From: Candidatus Eisenbacteria bacterium | Lineage (GTDB): Bacteria > Eisenbacteria > RBG-16-71-46 > JACRLI01 | NCBI GenBank assembly: GCA_016235265.1 | Contig: JACRLI010000021.1 | Span: 45,202 to 109,201, forward strand | Length of the DNA: 64,000 nucleotides | Reading direction: 5' to 3' | Shown here: positions 48,461 through 58,038 of the stretch, in pieces | Layout of the letters: each line of letters opens with the position of its first letter | How positions within the stretch are numbered: position 1 is the stretch's first letter | Notes under the pieces: generated by a model | Databases searched by the model: none | The model's input: the letters and a program-made list of their open reading frames with translations, nothing else | What the model was told of the DNA's origin: nothing | Made by a program: the position numbers and the translations under genes

Positions 48461-49162
48461 TCAGACCTCCAGGCGGGCGCGCACCGCCGCGCTTTCCAGC
48501 TCCCGCAGCGCGTCCGAGGCGATCCAGCGGGAGGACTTCGAGTCCATCCCGGCGATGCGCCGGGCCGAGGCCGAGGCCGCGCGGTTCAGCGCCGCGTTGC
48601 GCTTGCCGATCCCGCGCAGCGCCCAGTTGACCGACTTCTTCACGAAGTTGCGCCCGTCGGTGGACGCGGCCTCGATCCGCGGCAGCAGCGCCGCAAACCT
48701 GCTGTCGGGGGACTCCCGGTCGTGGGTGGCCAGGCAGGCGATCAGCGCGAAGCCCGCCCGGCGCACGAACTCCCCGTCACGGGCCGTCCACGCGGCCACC
48801 CGACCCCACGCCCTCGGGGAGCGGCAGAAGAGGTTCAGGCACACCTGGTCGCACACGTCCCAGGAGTCGAAGTCGCGCACCCACGCGTCCATCCCGCGCA
48901 CCGTGAGTCGCGCGGGGTCGGCCAGCAGGCTGGCCAGGATGCGCGCGTCGGGAACATCCGTGTCCCAGAGTGCGAGCGCCAGCGCATGGTCGGGACCGAT
49001 GTGCTTCGCCATGGCGCGCAACACCGGAATGCGGATTCCCAGGCGGCCCTTCCCCACGATGCCGAACCGCGCCATGCCGGCGAGGTCCCCCGGGCCGGCC
49101 TGGTTCGCGCGCAGCTCCGCCAGCACTTCGCGGGCGGTGGTCCGCCTCTCCTTGCGGGGCAT
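48461..49162 (-). CDS. DNA alkylation repair protein, AlkD-like HEAT-repeat fold
   Basis: A 233-residue all-helical protein of the DNA alkylation repair family. Helical repeats run through the sequence: FGIVGKGRLGIRIPVLRAMAKHIG, ARILASLLADPARLTVRGMDAWVRDFDSWDVCDQVC, RRAGFALIACLATHD and GRNFVKKSVNWALRGIGKRN. The SWDVCDQVCLNLF and FVKKSVNWALR stretches are the most conserved in the family. AlkD-type enzymes excise N3- and N7-alkylated purines without base flipping. ATG 49162 follows GGGAGGAGGG. It is divergent from the carboxyltransferase gene. Confidence 0.88.
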   Translation of the reverse strand: MPRKERRTTAREVLAELRANQAGPGDLAGMARFGIVGKGRLGIRIPVLRAMAKHIGPDHALALALWDTDVPDARILASLLADPARLTVRGMDAWVRDFDSWDVCDQVCLNLFCRSPRAWGRVAAWTARDGEFVRRAGFALIACLATHDRESPDSRFAALLPRIEAASTDGRNFVKKSVNWALRGIGKRNAALNRAASASARRIAGMDSKSSRWIASDALRELESAAVRARLEV

Positions 49163-49282
49163 GGGTTCCCTCCTCCCGCTCCCGGCGCCCCCCGCCTGCC
49201 GGGAGGCCCCCGCGCAGTGTAGCACCGGCGCGCGGGGGCACGCCGCGAGCCGCGGCAGTCCGCCGCCGCGGCAAAACCCGCC

Positions 49283-49310
49283 TTGACCGGCCTTCGGCCG
49301 GTGGTAGATT
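49283..49310 (+). promoter_or_regulatory. Promoter of the carboxyltransferase gene with an inverted repeat in the spacer
   Basis: TTGACC (49283-49288), 16-base spacer, TAGATT (49305-49310). The 17-base inverted repeat ACCGGCCTTCGGCCGGT (49286-49302) fills the spacer, a position where a bound repressor would block polymerase. Confidence 0.5.
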
Positions 49311-49370
49311 GAAACCCTACGTTGGCTGCGATCCCGGGGTCAGAGGTTCCCTAATACCGTGAGGTTCAAC

Positions 49371-50927
<1,557 letters not shown>

Positions 50928-51017
50928 GGGGTGCTGACGCGGCGGCCTGGCGGGGGGCGGCACCACCGCCCGGCGCGGGAAGCGCAGCCTCCGGAATTCC
51001 CGGGCGACCCAAAGCGA

Positions 51018-51047
51018 ACGGCCTCCGCGCTTCGGTGCGGAGGCCGT
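51018..51047. terminator. Perfect 11-base GC hairpin between converging genes, no U-tract
   Basis: ACGGCCTCCGC (51018-51028) and its complement (51037-51047) around an eight-base loop. It lies between the carboxyltransferase and ACT-domain genes and could serve both. Confidence 0.55.
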
Positions 51048-51097
51048 GCTGTGATTGCCGGAGCCTGGTCCAGCCGCCGGGCCGGGCCCGACCCGCC

Positions 51098-51511
51098 TCA
51101 GACCTCCAGCGCCTTCGAAGCCCGCTCGTACTCGTCCGGCCGCACGTACAGGATGTACCCGTACGCGCCGCGGCCGTCGGTGACGCAGCTGGAGGCGAAC
51201 ACGTTCACTTTCGCGTTGTAGAGCTTGGCGTGCACCGCGGCGAGCGCGCCCATTTCGTCGTCGCCCTGCACCAGCAGCGCGCGGTGCGGCCCGTCGAGCA
51301 GGATGCCGGCGTTCTTGGCGGCGTCGGTCAACTTGTTGCTGTTCTCGGGGAAGAGCGTCATCTGGGTGCGCTCGGCGCCCACCGGCACACCGTTCACGGC
51401 GAGCAGGTTGACCCCCAGCTTGGCCAGCCGGTTGAGCAGCTGGTACGCCTCGCCCGGGTGGTCATCCACCATCGTGTAATAGTAGTCGACCCGGCGGATC
51501 TTGAAGGCCAT
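51098..51511 (-). CDS. ACT-domain protein
   Basis: A 137-residue protein with a tandem ACT-like fold: RRVDYYYTMVDDHPGEAYQLLNRLAKLGVNLLAVNG, then a second half with ALLVQGDDEMGALAAVHAKLYNAKVNVFASSCVTDGRGAYGYILYV. ACT domains usually bind amino acids and regulate metabolism; no catalytic domain is attached. Free-standing proteins of this type often sit near metabolic genes, but no partner is obvious here. ATG 51511 follows GGGAGGGGA. A good promoter at 51664-51692 gives a long leader of about 145 bases. Confidence 0.8.
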   Translation of the reverse strand: MAFKIRRVDYYYTMVDDHPGEAYQLLNRLAKLGVNLLAVNGVPVGAERTQMTLFPENSNKLTDAAKNAGILLDGPHRALLVQGDDEMGALAAVHAKLYNAKVNVFASSCVTDGRGAYGYILYVRPDEYERASKALEV

Positions 51512-51663
51512 GACTCCCCTCCCGACTGCGCGGCTTCCGCGCCCTTGAGTGCTTCCCTCACGTCCGGCCCGCCCGGCGGAGCGCCGGAGGCGGAGTTCCC
51601 TGCCACCCGTGCCGCAACCCGGACGCCGCGCCGCGCGTCCCGAGGGGTCCCGGCGAAACTTCG

Positions 51664-51692
51664 AAGATAGGCAAACCGCGGGAGGCGGTCAA
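51664..51692 (-). promoter_or_regulatory. Promoter of the ACT-domain gene
   Basis: Minus strand: TTGACC (51692-51687), 17-base spacer, TATCTT (51669-51664). The leader to ATG 51511 is about 145 bases, GC-rich, and fits no riboswitch class I recognise. Confidence 0.55.
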
Positions 51693-51709
51693 CGCCGGCC
51701 CATGTCCGC

Positions 51710-52333
51710 CTAGCGCTGGTCCTCCAGCGGTGTCGCCGAGACCTGGAAGATCGCAAAGACGAACTTGGCCGGCCCGCCCGCGACCTTCAGGTACACGGAG
51801 TGCTTCCCCTCCGGCACCACCACCTCGAAGGCGCGCGGCACGCCGAAGGTCATCCCGGGCACGCGGGTGGTGTAGAGCGGGTTGCTGCGCCGGGTGTTCA
51901 GGGGCAGCGCCTGCGCGTCGCCCTCGTCCAGGCGGATGGCCACGGCGTAGTCCATCGCGAAGCCCAGGCCGGAGTGCTCGAAGGGCATCATGGTGATCAC
52001 GGTGAGCGCGATCGGCCCTTCGAGGTCCACCCGCGCCTCGCGTTCCTTCACCAGCCGGTACAGCGGCTTGTTCACCCACACCGCGGAGGAGGTGATCATG
52101 GTGTCGCGCTCGGTGCTGTCGGAGAGTTCCACCGACTGGGCCACGTTGATGAATGGCGTGAGGTCCTGCGGTCCCACCACCCCGACGGTGCCCACGATGC
52201 CGATGCGGCGGGCCAGCACCGGGCCCTGTTTCGCGTCCTTCGCGTCCTTCTCATCTTTGCCCGCGGACGAAGGGGCGAAAGCGGCGCACAGCGCCAGGAT
52301 GACCAGGGGCAGGACCAGGAACCGCGACTTCAT
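51710..52333 (-). CDS. Secreted protein of unknown function
   Basis: A 207-residue protein with a signal peptide (MKSRFLVLPLVILALCAAFAPSSA) followed by a Lys/Asp run (KDEKDAKDAK). The mature part looks like beta strands, with DLTPFINVAQSVELSDSTERD, VDLEGPIALTVITMMPFEHSGLGF and FEVVVPEGKHSVYLKVAGGPAKFVFAIFQV. I do not recognise the family. ATG 52333 has GGGAGG upstream. It is 110 bases downstream of ruvB on the same strand and may share its transcript. Confidence 0.7.
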   Translation of the reverse strand: MKSRFLVLPLVILALCAAFAPSSAGKDEKDAKDAKQGPVLARRIGIVGTVGVVGPQDLTPFINVAQSVELSDSTERDTMITSSAVWVNKPLYRLVKEREARVDLEGPIALTVITMMPFEHSGLGFAMDYAVAIRLDEGDAQALPLNTRRSNPLYTTRVPGMTFGVPRAFEVVVPEGKHSVYLKVAGGPAKFVFAIFQVSATPLEDQR

Positions 52334-52443
52334 GAAGCCTCCCTCGACCCCCTCCCGCCGGCGGCGCCGCGCGGGGAAGATCCATGTGCCGGAACCGGCG
52401 CGGCCCGGGGGAGTCCGCGCGATGCGTGTGAAATCGGTGCCAC

Positions 52444-53538
52444 TCACTCGAACAATTCGCTCTGCGGGGGCGCGGGCGCAGACCCGGCCGGCCTCGCCAG
52501 GGGCCGCCGGATGCCCAGGTGCTCGTAGGCCCGCGCGGTGGCCTCGCGGCCCCGGGCGGTGCGCTTGAGGAAGCCCTCCTGCACCAGGTAGGGCTCGTAG
52601 ACGTCCTCCAGCGTGTCGGCCTCCTCGCCCAGCACCGCGGCCAGGGTGCCGATGCCCACGGGGCCGCCCTCGTACTTGGAGATCAGCGCGTCCAGCAGCC
52701 GGCGGTCCATGTCGTCGAGGCCCATGCGGTCCACGTCGAGCAGCCGCAGCGCCTCCTCGGTGACCGCCAGCGTGCCCACGCCCTGGCCCTTGATCTGTGC
52801 GAAGTCGCGCACCCGGCGCAGCAGCCGGTTGGCCACGCGCGGGGTGCCCCGCGAGCGCAGCGCCACCTGCTCCACCGCGTCCTCGTGGATCTCGAACTGC
52901 AGCAGCCGGGCGGAGCGGCGCACGATCTCGGCCAGCTCCGCGGCGCGGTAGTAGTCCATGCGCACGGTGAGGCCGAAGCGCGCGCGCAGCGGCGAGGAGA
53001 TCAGCCCGGTGCGCGTGGTGGCGCCCACCAGCGTGAAGCGCTCGAGGTTGAGGCGCAGCGAGCGGGCGCTGGGGCCGCGGTCGATCATGATGTCCAGCCG
53101 GTAGTCCTCCATGGCCGGGTAGAGGTACTCCTCCACCACCGGATGCAGCCGGTGGATTTCGTCCACGAACAGCACGCTGCGCGGCTCGAGGTTGGTGAGC
53201 AGCCCCGCGAGGTCGCCCGGGCGCTCGATCGCCGGCCCCGAAGTGTGCGTGATGGGCACGCCCATCTCCGCGGCGAGGATGTTCGCCAGGGTGGTCTTGC
53301 CCAGCCCCGGGGGCCCGTGCAGCAGCACGTGCTCCAGCGCCTCGCCGCGCTGCGCGGCGGCCTGCAGAAAGATACCCAGGCTCTCCTTGACCTGCGCCTG
53401 CCCCAGGAAGTCGTCCATCCGGCGGGGACGGAGGCTGTTCTCCAGCTGCGCCTCTCCCTCGGCCAGGCCGGGGTCGGTGATGCGCGCGGGAACCGGCATG
53501 GGATCCGCGGCGTCGGTCTGTCGGATGGATGGGCTCAT
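52444..53538 (-). CDS. ruvB: Holliday junction branch migration helicase RuvB
   Basis: The AAA+ motor of branch migration. The 364-residue protein has [20 protein letters not shown], Walker [19 protein letters not shown], Walker [24 protein letters not shown], the beta-hairpin region [11 protein letters not shown], sensor [20 protein letters not shown] and the winged-helix end ([41 protein letters not shown]). The first 25 residues and the Pro-rich C-terminus are extensions. A promoter at 53548-53576 places the transcript start almost on ATG 53538, which has no ribosome site, suggesting a leaderless mRNA; ATG 53499 is the alternative start. It is separated from ruvC-ruvA by two unrelated genes. 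Confidence 0.97.
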   Translation of the reverse strand: MSPSIRQTDAADPMPVPARITDPGLAEGEAQLENSLRPRRMDDFLGQAQVKESLGIFLQAAAQRGEALEHVLLHGPPGLGKTTLANILAAEMGVPITHTSGPAIERPGDLAGLLTNLEPRSVLFVDEIHRLHPVVEEYLYPAMEDYRLDIMIDRGPSARSLRLNLERFTLVGATTRTGLISSPLRARFGLTVRMDYYRAAELAEIVRRSARLLQFEIHEDAVEQVALRSRGTPRVANRLLRRVRDFAQIKGQGVGTLAVTEEALRLLDVDRMGLDDMDRRLLDALISKYEGGPVGIGTLAAVLGEEADTLEDVYEPYLVQEGFLKRTARGREATARAYEHLGIRRPLARPAGSAPAPPQSELFE

Positions 53539-53547
53539 GTCCCGGCA

Positions 53548-53576
53548 ATGCTATCATGGCCCCGGCGGTGGCTCAA
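53548..53576 (-). promoter_or_regulatory. Promoter of ruvB, predicting a leaderless mRNA
   Basis: Minus strand: TTGAGC (53576-53571), 17-base spacer, TAGCAT (53553-53548). A start at about 53541 would leave about 3 bases before ATG 53538. Confidence 0.55.
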
Positions 53577-53694
53577 CGCCGCCGGAGGCGCGACGGGCCG
53601 CGCCCATCGGGGAGCCCGCGAACTCGCCCTGCAACAGCCCGCACGCTGACCATCCCCAGGAGCGTCCGCCTTCGACTCGAAAGGGGCCGCACTC

Positions 53695-56097
53695 ATGCGT
53701 CGATTCGCCACCCTGCTCTCCGCGCCCGCCGCGCTGCTCGCGGTGTGCCTCGGCGGCTGTGTCCCCGGATCCCGGGCACCCGACACCGAAACTCCGCCGC
53801 AGCCCGGCTTCCCGGTGCGCGCCACCATCGCCACCGACCATGCCGGCGTGCCGCACATCACCGCGCGCGACCAGGCCTCGCTCTTCTACGCGCTGGGCTA
53901 CGTGGAGGGCCGCGACCGGCTGTGGCAGCTGCAGTACTGGCGCGCCATTTCCGAGGGCCGCTCCAGCGAGTTCGTGGGCAACGACGGGCTGCAGTCCGAC
54001 GGCTTCTTCCGCGCCATGGGCCTGGTGGCGCGCTGCGACCGGGCGTGGGCGGGCCTGCCCGCAGAATCGGTCCTGCGGCGCCGCGCCCGGGCGTTCACCG
54101 CGGGGCTCAACGCCTACATCGCCGAGGTGCGCGCTGGGCGCCGGCCGCTGCCGCGCGAGTTCCGTCTCACCGGCACCCGGCCCGGGCCATGGAGGGAATC
54201 CACCACGCTGCAGCTGTTGTTCCTGCAGGGCGTGAACCTGGACCTGTCCACCGCGGCCGCCGGGCGCGACTCGTGGGCGAAGGCCAACGGGGTGGCGGCC
54301 GTGCGCCGCCGCTGGGCGCTGTGCGCGGACGACCTGCAGTACGTGACCCTCCCCTCACCGGCCGCGGGGGGCGCCGCGCGGGTCGCGCGGGGCGCGGCCG
54401 GCGGCCGTGCGGCCGCGGAGGCGGCGGGCGGAGACCGCTCCGACGCCGCCGACGGCGACACCGGGCCCGTCGCCCGCCGGATGGCCGCGCTGCGGCTGTG
54501 GGGGCCGGGGGCATCCAACGAGTTCGCGGTGGGGGGCAGCCGCACCGTGAGCGGCAAGCCGCTCCTGGCCAACGACGCGCACCTGGAGCACCTCACACCC
54601 TCGCAGTGGTACGCGGTGGCGCTGGAGGTGCCGGACACGCTGGTGGCCGCGGGCTTCACCGTGCCGGGCATCCCGCTGGTGGTCTCGGGGCGCAATCGCG
54701 ACGCGGCCTGGGGCGTGACCGCGCTGGGAGCGGACGTGTCCGCGGTGACCGCCGAGAGCCTGAGCGCCGACGGGAAGTCGGCGCTGCACGCGGGCCGCTG
54801 GGAGCGGATCCGCGAGGTGAAACTGGACCTCTCCTACCGCCTGGGGCCCTTCCGCTTCCCGCTCTTCTGGGTGAAGGCGCGGATCGCTCCGCACGGGGTG
54901 CTGCTCAGCGAGGACCGCAAGGCGCGACGCGCCCTGGCGCTGGACTGGTACCCCCTGCGCGACCATGAATTCCGGACCGGCAGCCTCGAGCCGGAGCGCG
55001 CCACATCGGCGCAGGCGGCGGTGGATGCCTTCGGCGGCATCCCCACTCCCACGCTCAACCTGGTGGCCGCCGACCGCGCGGGCCACCTCGCCTACCGCAC
55101 CGTGGGCTGGGTGCCAGGGCAGCAGCGCCCGCGCAGTCCGCTGCCCGAGCCGGGCTGGGAACCGGCGTCCGAGTGGGCCGCGCCCATCCCCGCCGACTCC
55201 ATGCCCGCGGGCACGGATCCCGCGACCGGCTACTTCGTGAACTGCAACAACCGCCCCGCGGGGCCGGAGTATCCCTACGCGCTTTCCGATTTCTACATGG
55301 ACTACCGCGCGTTGCGCGTGGACGAGCTGCTGCGCGCCGCCGCACCCCTGGACGTGCGCGGGCTGCAGCGCGTGCAGCTCGACGTGGCATCGCCGCAGTG
55401 GAGGCGCTTTGCGCCCCGCTTCCTGGAGGCCGTGGCCGGCGAGAAACTCTCGGAGGAGGCGGGCCGTGCCCGGATGGCGCTGGCGGCATACGACGGGCGG
55501 CCCGACTCGATGACGCTTGCGCCGGTGATCTTCCGCACCTGGTACGCGGAAACCCGCGGCCGGTTCGGCCCGGTGAGCATGGACGGGTTCCTGGACGCCG
55601 TGCTCGACGGGCGCGCCGGCCCGGCGGGCCCGGGAGATTCCACTTCGGGGCCGGCGTTTTCGCGTCTGATGGCGGGCACGCTGGAGCGGGCCGTCAAGCG
55701 GCTGCACCGCACCCTGGGACCGCTGGGGATGAACTGGGCGTGGGGCCGCGCGCACCGGGCCCATTTCGAGCACGCGCTGGAGAAACGCGACCCGAAGCTG
55801 GCGCCGCCCGACGTGTGGGTGGCGGGCGACAACCAGAGCGTGAACGTGGGCACCATGCCTCTCTCGAAGCTGCCGCGGGTCTCGGCGGGGCCGAGCATGC
55901 GCCACATCTCCGACCTGGCCCAGGACAGCACCGTGCTGCTGGTGATCCCGCCGGGCAACTCGGGCGATCCCGCCTCGCCGCACTTCGCGGACCACCTGGA
56001 GGCGTGGGCGCGCGGCCGCTACATGCCGGTGCGGCTGGGGCGCCTGCCGGCGCACGAGGTGGAGAGCGTGGTGGAGCTGGACCTGCCGCGGCGGTAG
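53695..56097 (+). CDS. Penicillin acylase family lipoprotein (Ntn hydrolase)
   Basis: An 800-residue S45-family amidohydrolase precursor. A signal segment ends in the lipobox CLGGC. The alpha chain region has ATIATDHAGVPHITARDQASLFYALGYVEGRDRLWQLQYWR. A Gly/Ala-rich linker follows. The predicted autocleavage site and nucleophile is the Ser of GPGASNEFAVGGSRTVSGKPLLANDAHLEH (about residue 280), starting the beta chain. Later motifs FTVPGIPLVVSGRNRDAAWGVTALGADV, NPTLNL-type TPTLNLVAADRAGHLAY and NCNNRPAGPEYPY match. Relatives cleave beta-lactam side chains, N-acyl homoserine lactones or peptides; the substrate here is unknown. ATG 53695 follows AAAGGGG. Confidence 0.9.
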   Translation: MRRFATLLSAPAALLAVCLGGCVPGSRAPDTETPPQPGFPVRATIATDHAGVPHITARDQASLFYALGYVEGRDRLWQLQYWRAISEGRSSEFVGNDGLQSDGFFRAMGLVARCDRAWAGLPAESVLRRRARAFTAGLNAYIAEVRAGRRPLPREFRLTGTRPGPWRESTTLQLLFLQGVNLDLSTAAAGRDSWAKANGVAAVRRRWALCADDLQYVTLPSPAAGGAARVARGAAGGRAAAEAAGGDRSDAADGDTGPVARRMAALRLWGPGASNEFAVGGSRTVSGKPLLANDAHLEHLTPSQWYAVALEVPDTLVAAGFTVPGIPLVVSGRNRDAAWGVTALGADVSAVTAESLSADGKSALHAGRWERIREVKLDLSYRLGPFRFPLFWVKARIAPHGVLLSEDRKARRALALDWYPLRDHEFRTGSLEPERATSAQAAVDAFGGIPTPTLNLVAADRAGHLAYRTVGWVPGQQRPRSPLPEPGWEPASEWAAPIPADSMPAGTDPATGYFVNCNNRPAGPEYPYALSDFYMDYRALRVDELLRAAAPLDVRGLQRVQLDVASPQWRRFAPRFLEAVAGEKLSEEAGRARMALAAYDGRPDSMTLAPVIFRTWYAETRGRFGPVSMDGFLDAVLDGRAGPAGPGDSTSGPAFSRLMAGTLERAVKRLHRTLGPLGMNWAWGRAHRAHFEHALEKRDPKLAPPDVWVAGDNQSVNVGTMPLSKLPRVSAGPSMRHISDLAQDSTVLLVIPPGNSGDPASPHFADHLEAWARGRYMPVRLGRLPAHEVESVVELDLPRR

Positions 56098-56112
56098 GCG
56101 CCGGGGAATCGG

Positions 56113-56688
56113 CTAGGGCTCGTCCTTGCGCGGCAGAACGTCGGCGCGCGTGACGCAGTTGCGGCCGCGGGCCTGGCTGGCCAGCAGCGCGTAGCCGGTG
56201 CGCTTGATCAGCGCCATGCCGTCCTCGCCCATCTCCAGCTCGGCCACGCCCATGGAGAGCGTGAGCGGCGGCAGCGCGCCGATGATGATCCCGCCGCAGG
56301 TGCGGCGGAGCCGTTCGGCCGCCAACACCGCGGCGTCCAGCTCGGTCTCGGGCAGCAGCCACAGGAAGATGGTGTCCGACCAGCGGCTCAGGATGTCGCA
56401 ATCGCGCTGGACGGAGCGGGTGCAGCGCACGAAGCGGCTCAGCACGGTGGACTTGTCGGCGTCGCTCAGCTGGGAGCCGCTGGCCAGCACGTCCAGCTCC
56501 ACCAGCGCCAGGCTCAGCGAGTGATGGTAGCGGATGGCACGGGCCACTTCCTGGGACAGGCGCACCTCGGCGTCGGAACGGCCCGGCAGCGCGGGCAGCA
56601 CGGTGGCCTGCTGGCGCGACGAGGGACGCTGGGGACTGCCGGACGTGGCCGGGGCCTTGCGCGGCTCGGGCTTCTCGCTGGGGTTCAT
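56113..56688 (-). CDS. GGDEF-fold protein with a degenerate active site
   Basis: A 191-residue cytoplasmic protein with a 45-residue disordered start and then a GGDEF-like fold: EVARAIRYHHSLSLALVELDVLASGSQL, FVRCTRSVQRDCDILSRWSDTIFLWLLPETELDAAVLAAERLR, PLTLSMGVAEL and ALIKRTGYALLASQARGRNCV. Where active cyclases have R-x-GGDEF, this one reads RWSDTIF, so diguanylate cyclase activity is unlikely. It may bind GTP, c-di-GMP or a protein partner. ATG 56688 follows GGGGAG. It lies between converging penicillin-acylase gene and ruvA, with 15 bases to the former. Confidence 0.78.
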   Translation of the reverse strand: MNPSEKPEPRKAPATSGSPQRPSSRQQATVLPALPGRSDAEVRLSQEVARAIRYHHSLSLALVELDVLASGSQLSDADKSTVLSRFVRCTRSVQRDCDILSRWSDTIFLWLLPETELDAAVLAAERLRRTCGGIIIGALPPLTLSMGVAELEMGEDGMALIKRTGYALLASQARGRNCVTRADVLPRKDEP

Positions 56689-56766
56689 GGGCTCCCCGGA
56701 AGGAAATTGGGCGCTCGAGGGCGCAGACACGCGGGCGCGCGGCCGGCCCCTCCGCTGACGGGAGAC

Positions 56767-57402
56767 TTATCGGCTCGCGGCGGGGGGAACTTGAGACGGC
56801 CGCCCCGGGCCCCGCGCGGGCCCCCGGGCAAGCGTGAGCGCCTTGCGCAACAGCTCCTCCGCGGAGAGCCCCGGCTCACCCTCGGCCGCCTGGCGCACGA
56901 AGAGCACCGCCTGCGGGCGGGGGTAGCCCAGCGCCACCAGGCCCTCCACCGCGTCGCCGGACTCCGCCCCCGGGGCGGCGGAGGGCGCCTGCTCCCACTC
57001 CTCCCCGATCTTCTCCTTGAGCTCCACGAGGATTCGCTGCGCGGTCTTGCGTCCGATCCCGGGGACCGTGGTGAGCAGGTCCACGTCGCCCGCCGCGATG
57101 GCTCGGCGCAGCAGGTGCACCTCCGCACCCGAGAGCACCGCCACCGCGAGCTTCGGCCCGATGCCGCTCACCTGCAGCAGCAGGTCGAACACTTCGCGCT
57201 CGGCCAGGCTGTGGAACCCGAACAACTCCATGGAGCTCTCCCGCACCACCAGCCGGGTGTGCAGCGTGGCTTCCGAACCCGGGGGACCCAGCTTGCTGGA
57301 CGTGGACAGCGGCACGGCCAGCTCGTAGCCCACGCCGTGCACATCGAGCACCACGCGGGTGGGGCTGCGCTGCGCCAGGGTGCCGGAGAGCCGGGCGATC
57401 AC
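56767..57402 (-). CDS. ruvA: Holliday junction branch migration protein RuvA
   Basis: Binds the four-way junction and loads RuvB. The 211-residue protein has the OB-fold start IARLSGTLAQRSPTRVVLDVHGVGYELAVPLST, LHTRLVVRESSMELFGFHSLAEREVFDLLLQVSGIGPKLAVAVLS, the HhH repeats VPGIGRKTAQRILVELKEKIG and the C-terminal RuvB-binding domain (DAVEGLVALGYPRPQAV). Start is GTG 57402, overlapping the ruvC stop (GTGA). Confidence 0.96.
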   Translation of the reverse strand: MIARLSGTLAQRSPTRVVLDVHGVGYELAVPLSTSSKLGPPGSEATLHTRLVVRESSMELFGFHSLAEREVFDLLLQVSGIGPKLAVAVLSGAEVHLLRRAIAAGDVDLLTTVPGIGRKTAQRILVELKEKIGEEWEQAPSAAPGAESGDAVEGLVALGYPRPQAVLFVRQAAEGEPGLSAEELLRKALTLARGPARGPGRPSQVPPAASR

Positions 57403-58025
57403 GGGCGGGCCTTCGCGCGCGGAGCGCGGGTGCCCACGGGCGGGGCAGGCGCGGTTCCGGACCGGGGCGCGGCAGCCGCGGCCGAAAGTTGCGCGGCCTT
57501 GGCGCGCCACAGCGCCGCCTCGCCGGCGGCCTTGCGCGGGGTGCGCGCCGGCAGGCGGTGACGCGCGCGGTGCAGGTGGCACAGGGCCAGCGCCATGGCG
57601 TCGGCCTCGTCGGCGCGCGGCGCCTTGGGAAGCGAAAGGAGCCGCCGCACCATGTACTGCACCTGTTCCTTGGTGGCGCTCCCGCGGCCGGCCACCGCCA
57701 TCTTCACCTCGCGCGGCGCGTACTCGGCCACGTCCAGGCCCCCGAGCCCGGCGGCCAGCAGGATCACGCCACGGGCGTGACCCAGCACCAGCGCGCTGCG
57801 CGCGTTCTTCGCCTGGAAGGGGGACTCCACCGCCACGGAGTCGGGGCGGTGCGCGTCGAGGACCGCGGAGAGGCCGCGGTACAGCGCGGTGAGTCGTCCG
57901 GTGAGCGCGCCGCCGCCCAGGCTCAGCTGGCCGGAGGCCACACAGGTGACGGCGCTGCCGCTCTCGCGGACCAGCGCCCAGCCGGTCACGACGCTGCCGG
58001 GATCAATGCCCAGGACCGTGCGCAT
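57399..58025 (-). CDS. ruvC: Crossover junction endodeoxyribonuclease RuvC
   Basis: Resolves Holliday junctions. The 208-residue protein has catalytic Asp in VLGIDPGSVVTGWALV, Glu in SVAVESPFQAKNARSALVLGHARGVILLAA, AEYAPREVKMAVAGRGSATKEQVQYMV and the Asp pair in ADEADAMALALCHLHRAR. The last 50 residues are an Ala/Pro/Arg-rich extension not seen in standard RuvC. It follows yebC by 13 bases and overlaps ruvA by four. Confidence 0.96.
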   Translation of the reverse strand: MRTVLGIDPGSVVTGWALVRESGSAVTCVASGQLSLGGGALTGRLTALYRGLSAVLDAHRPDSVAVESPFQAKNARSALVLGHARGVILLAAGLGGLDVAEYAPREVKMAVAGRGSATKEQVQYMVRRLLSLPKAPRADEADAMALALCHLHRARHRLPARTPRKAAGEAALWRAKAAQLSAAAAAPRSGTAPAPPVGTRAPRAKARP

Positions 58026-58038
58026 GCGCGTCGCCCGC

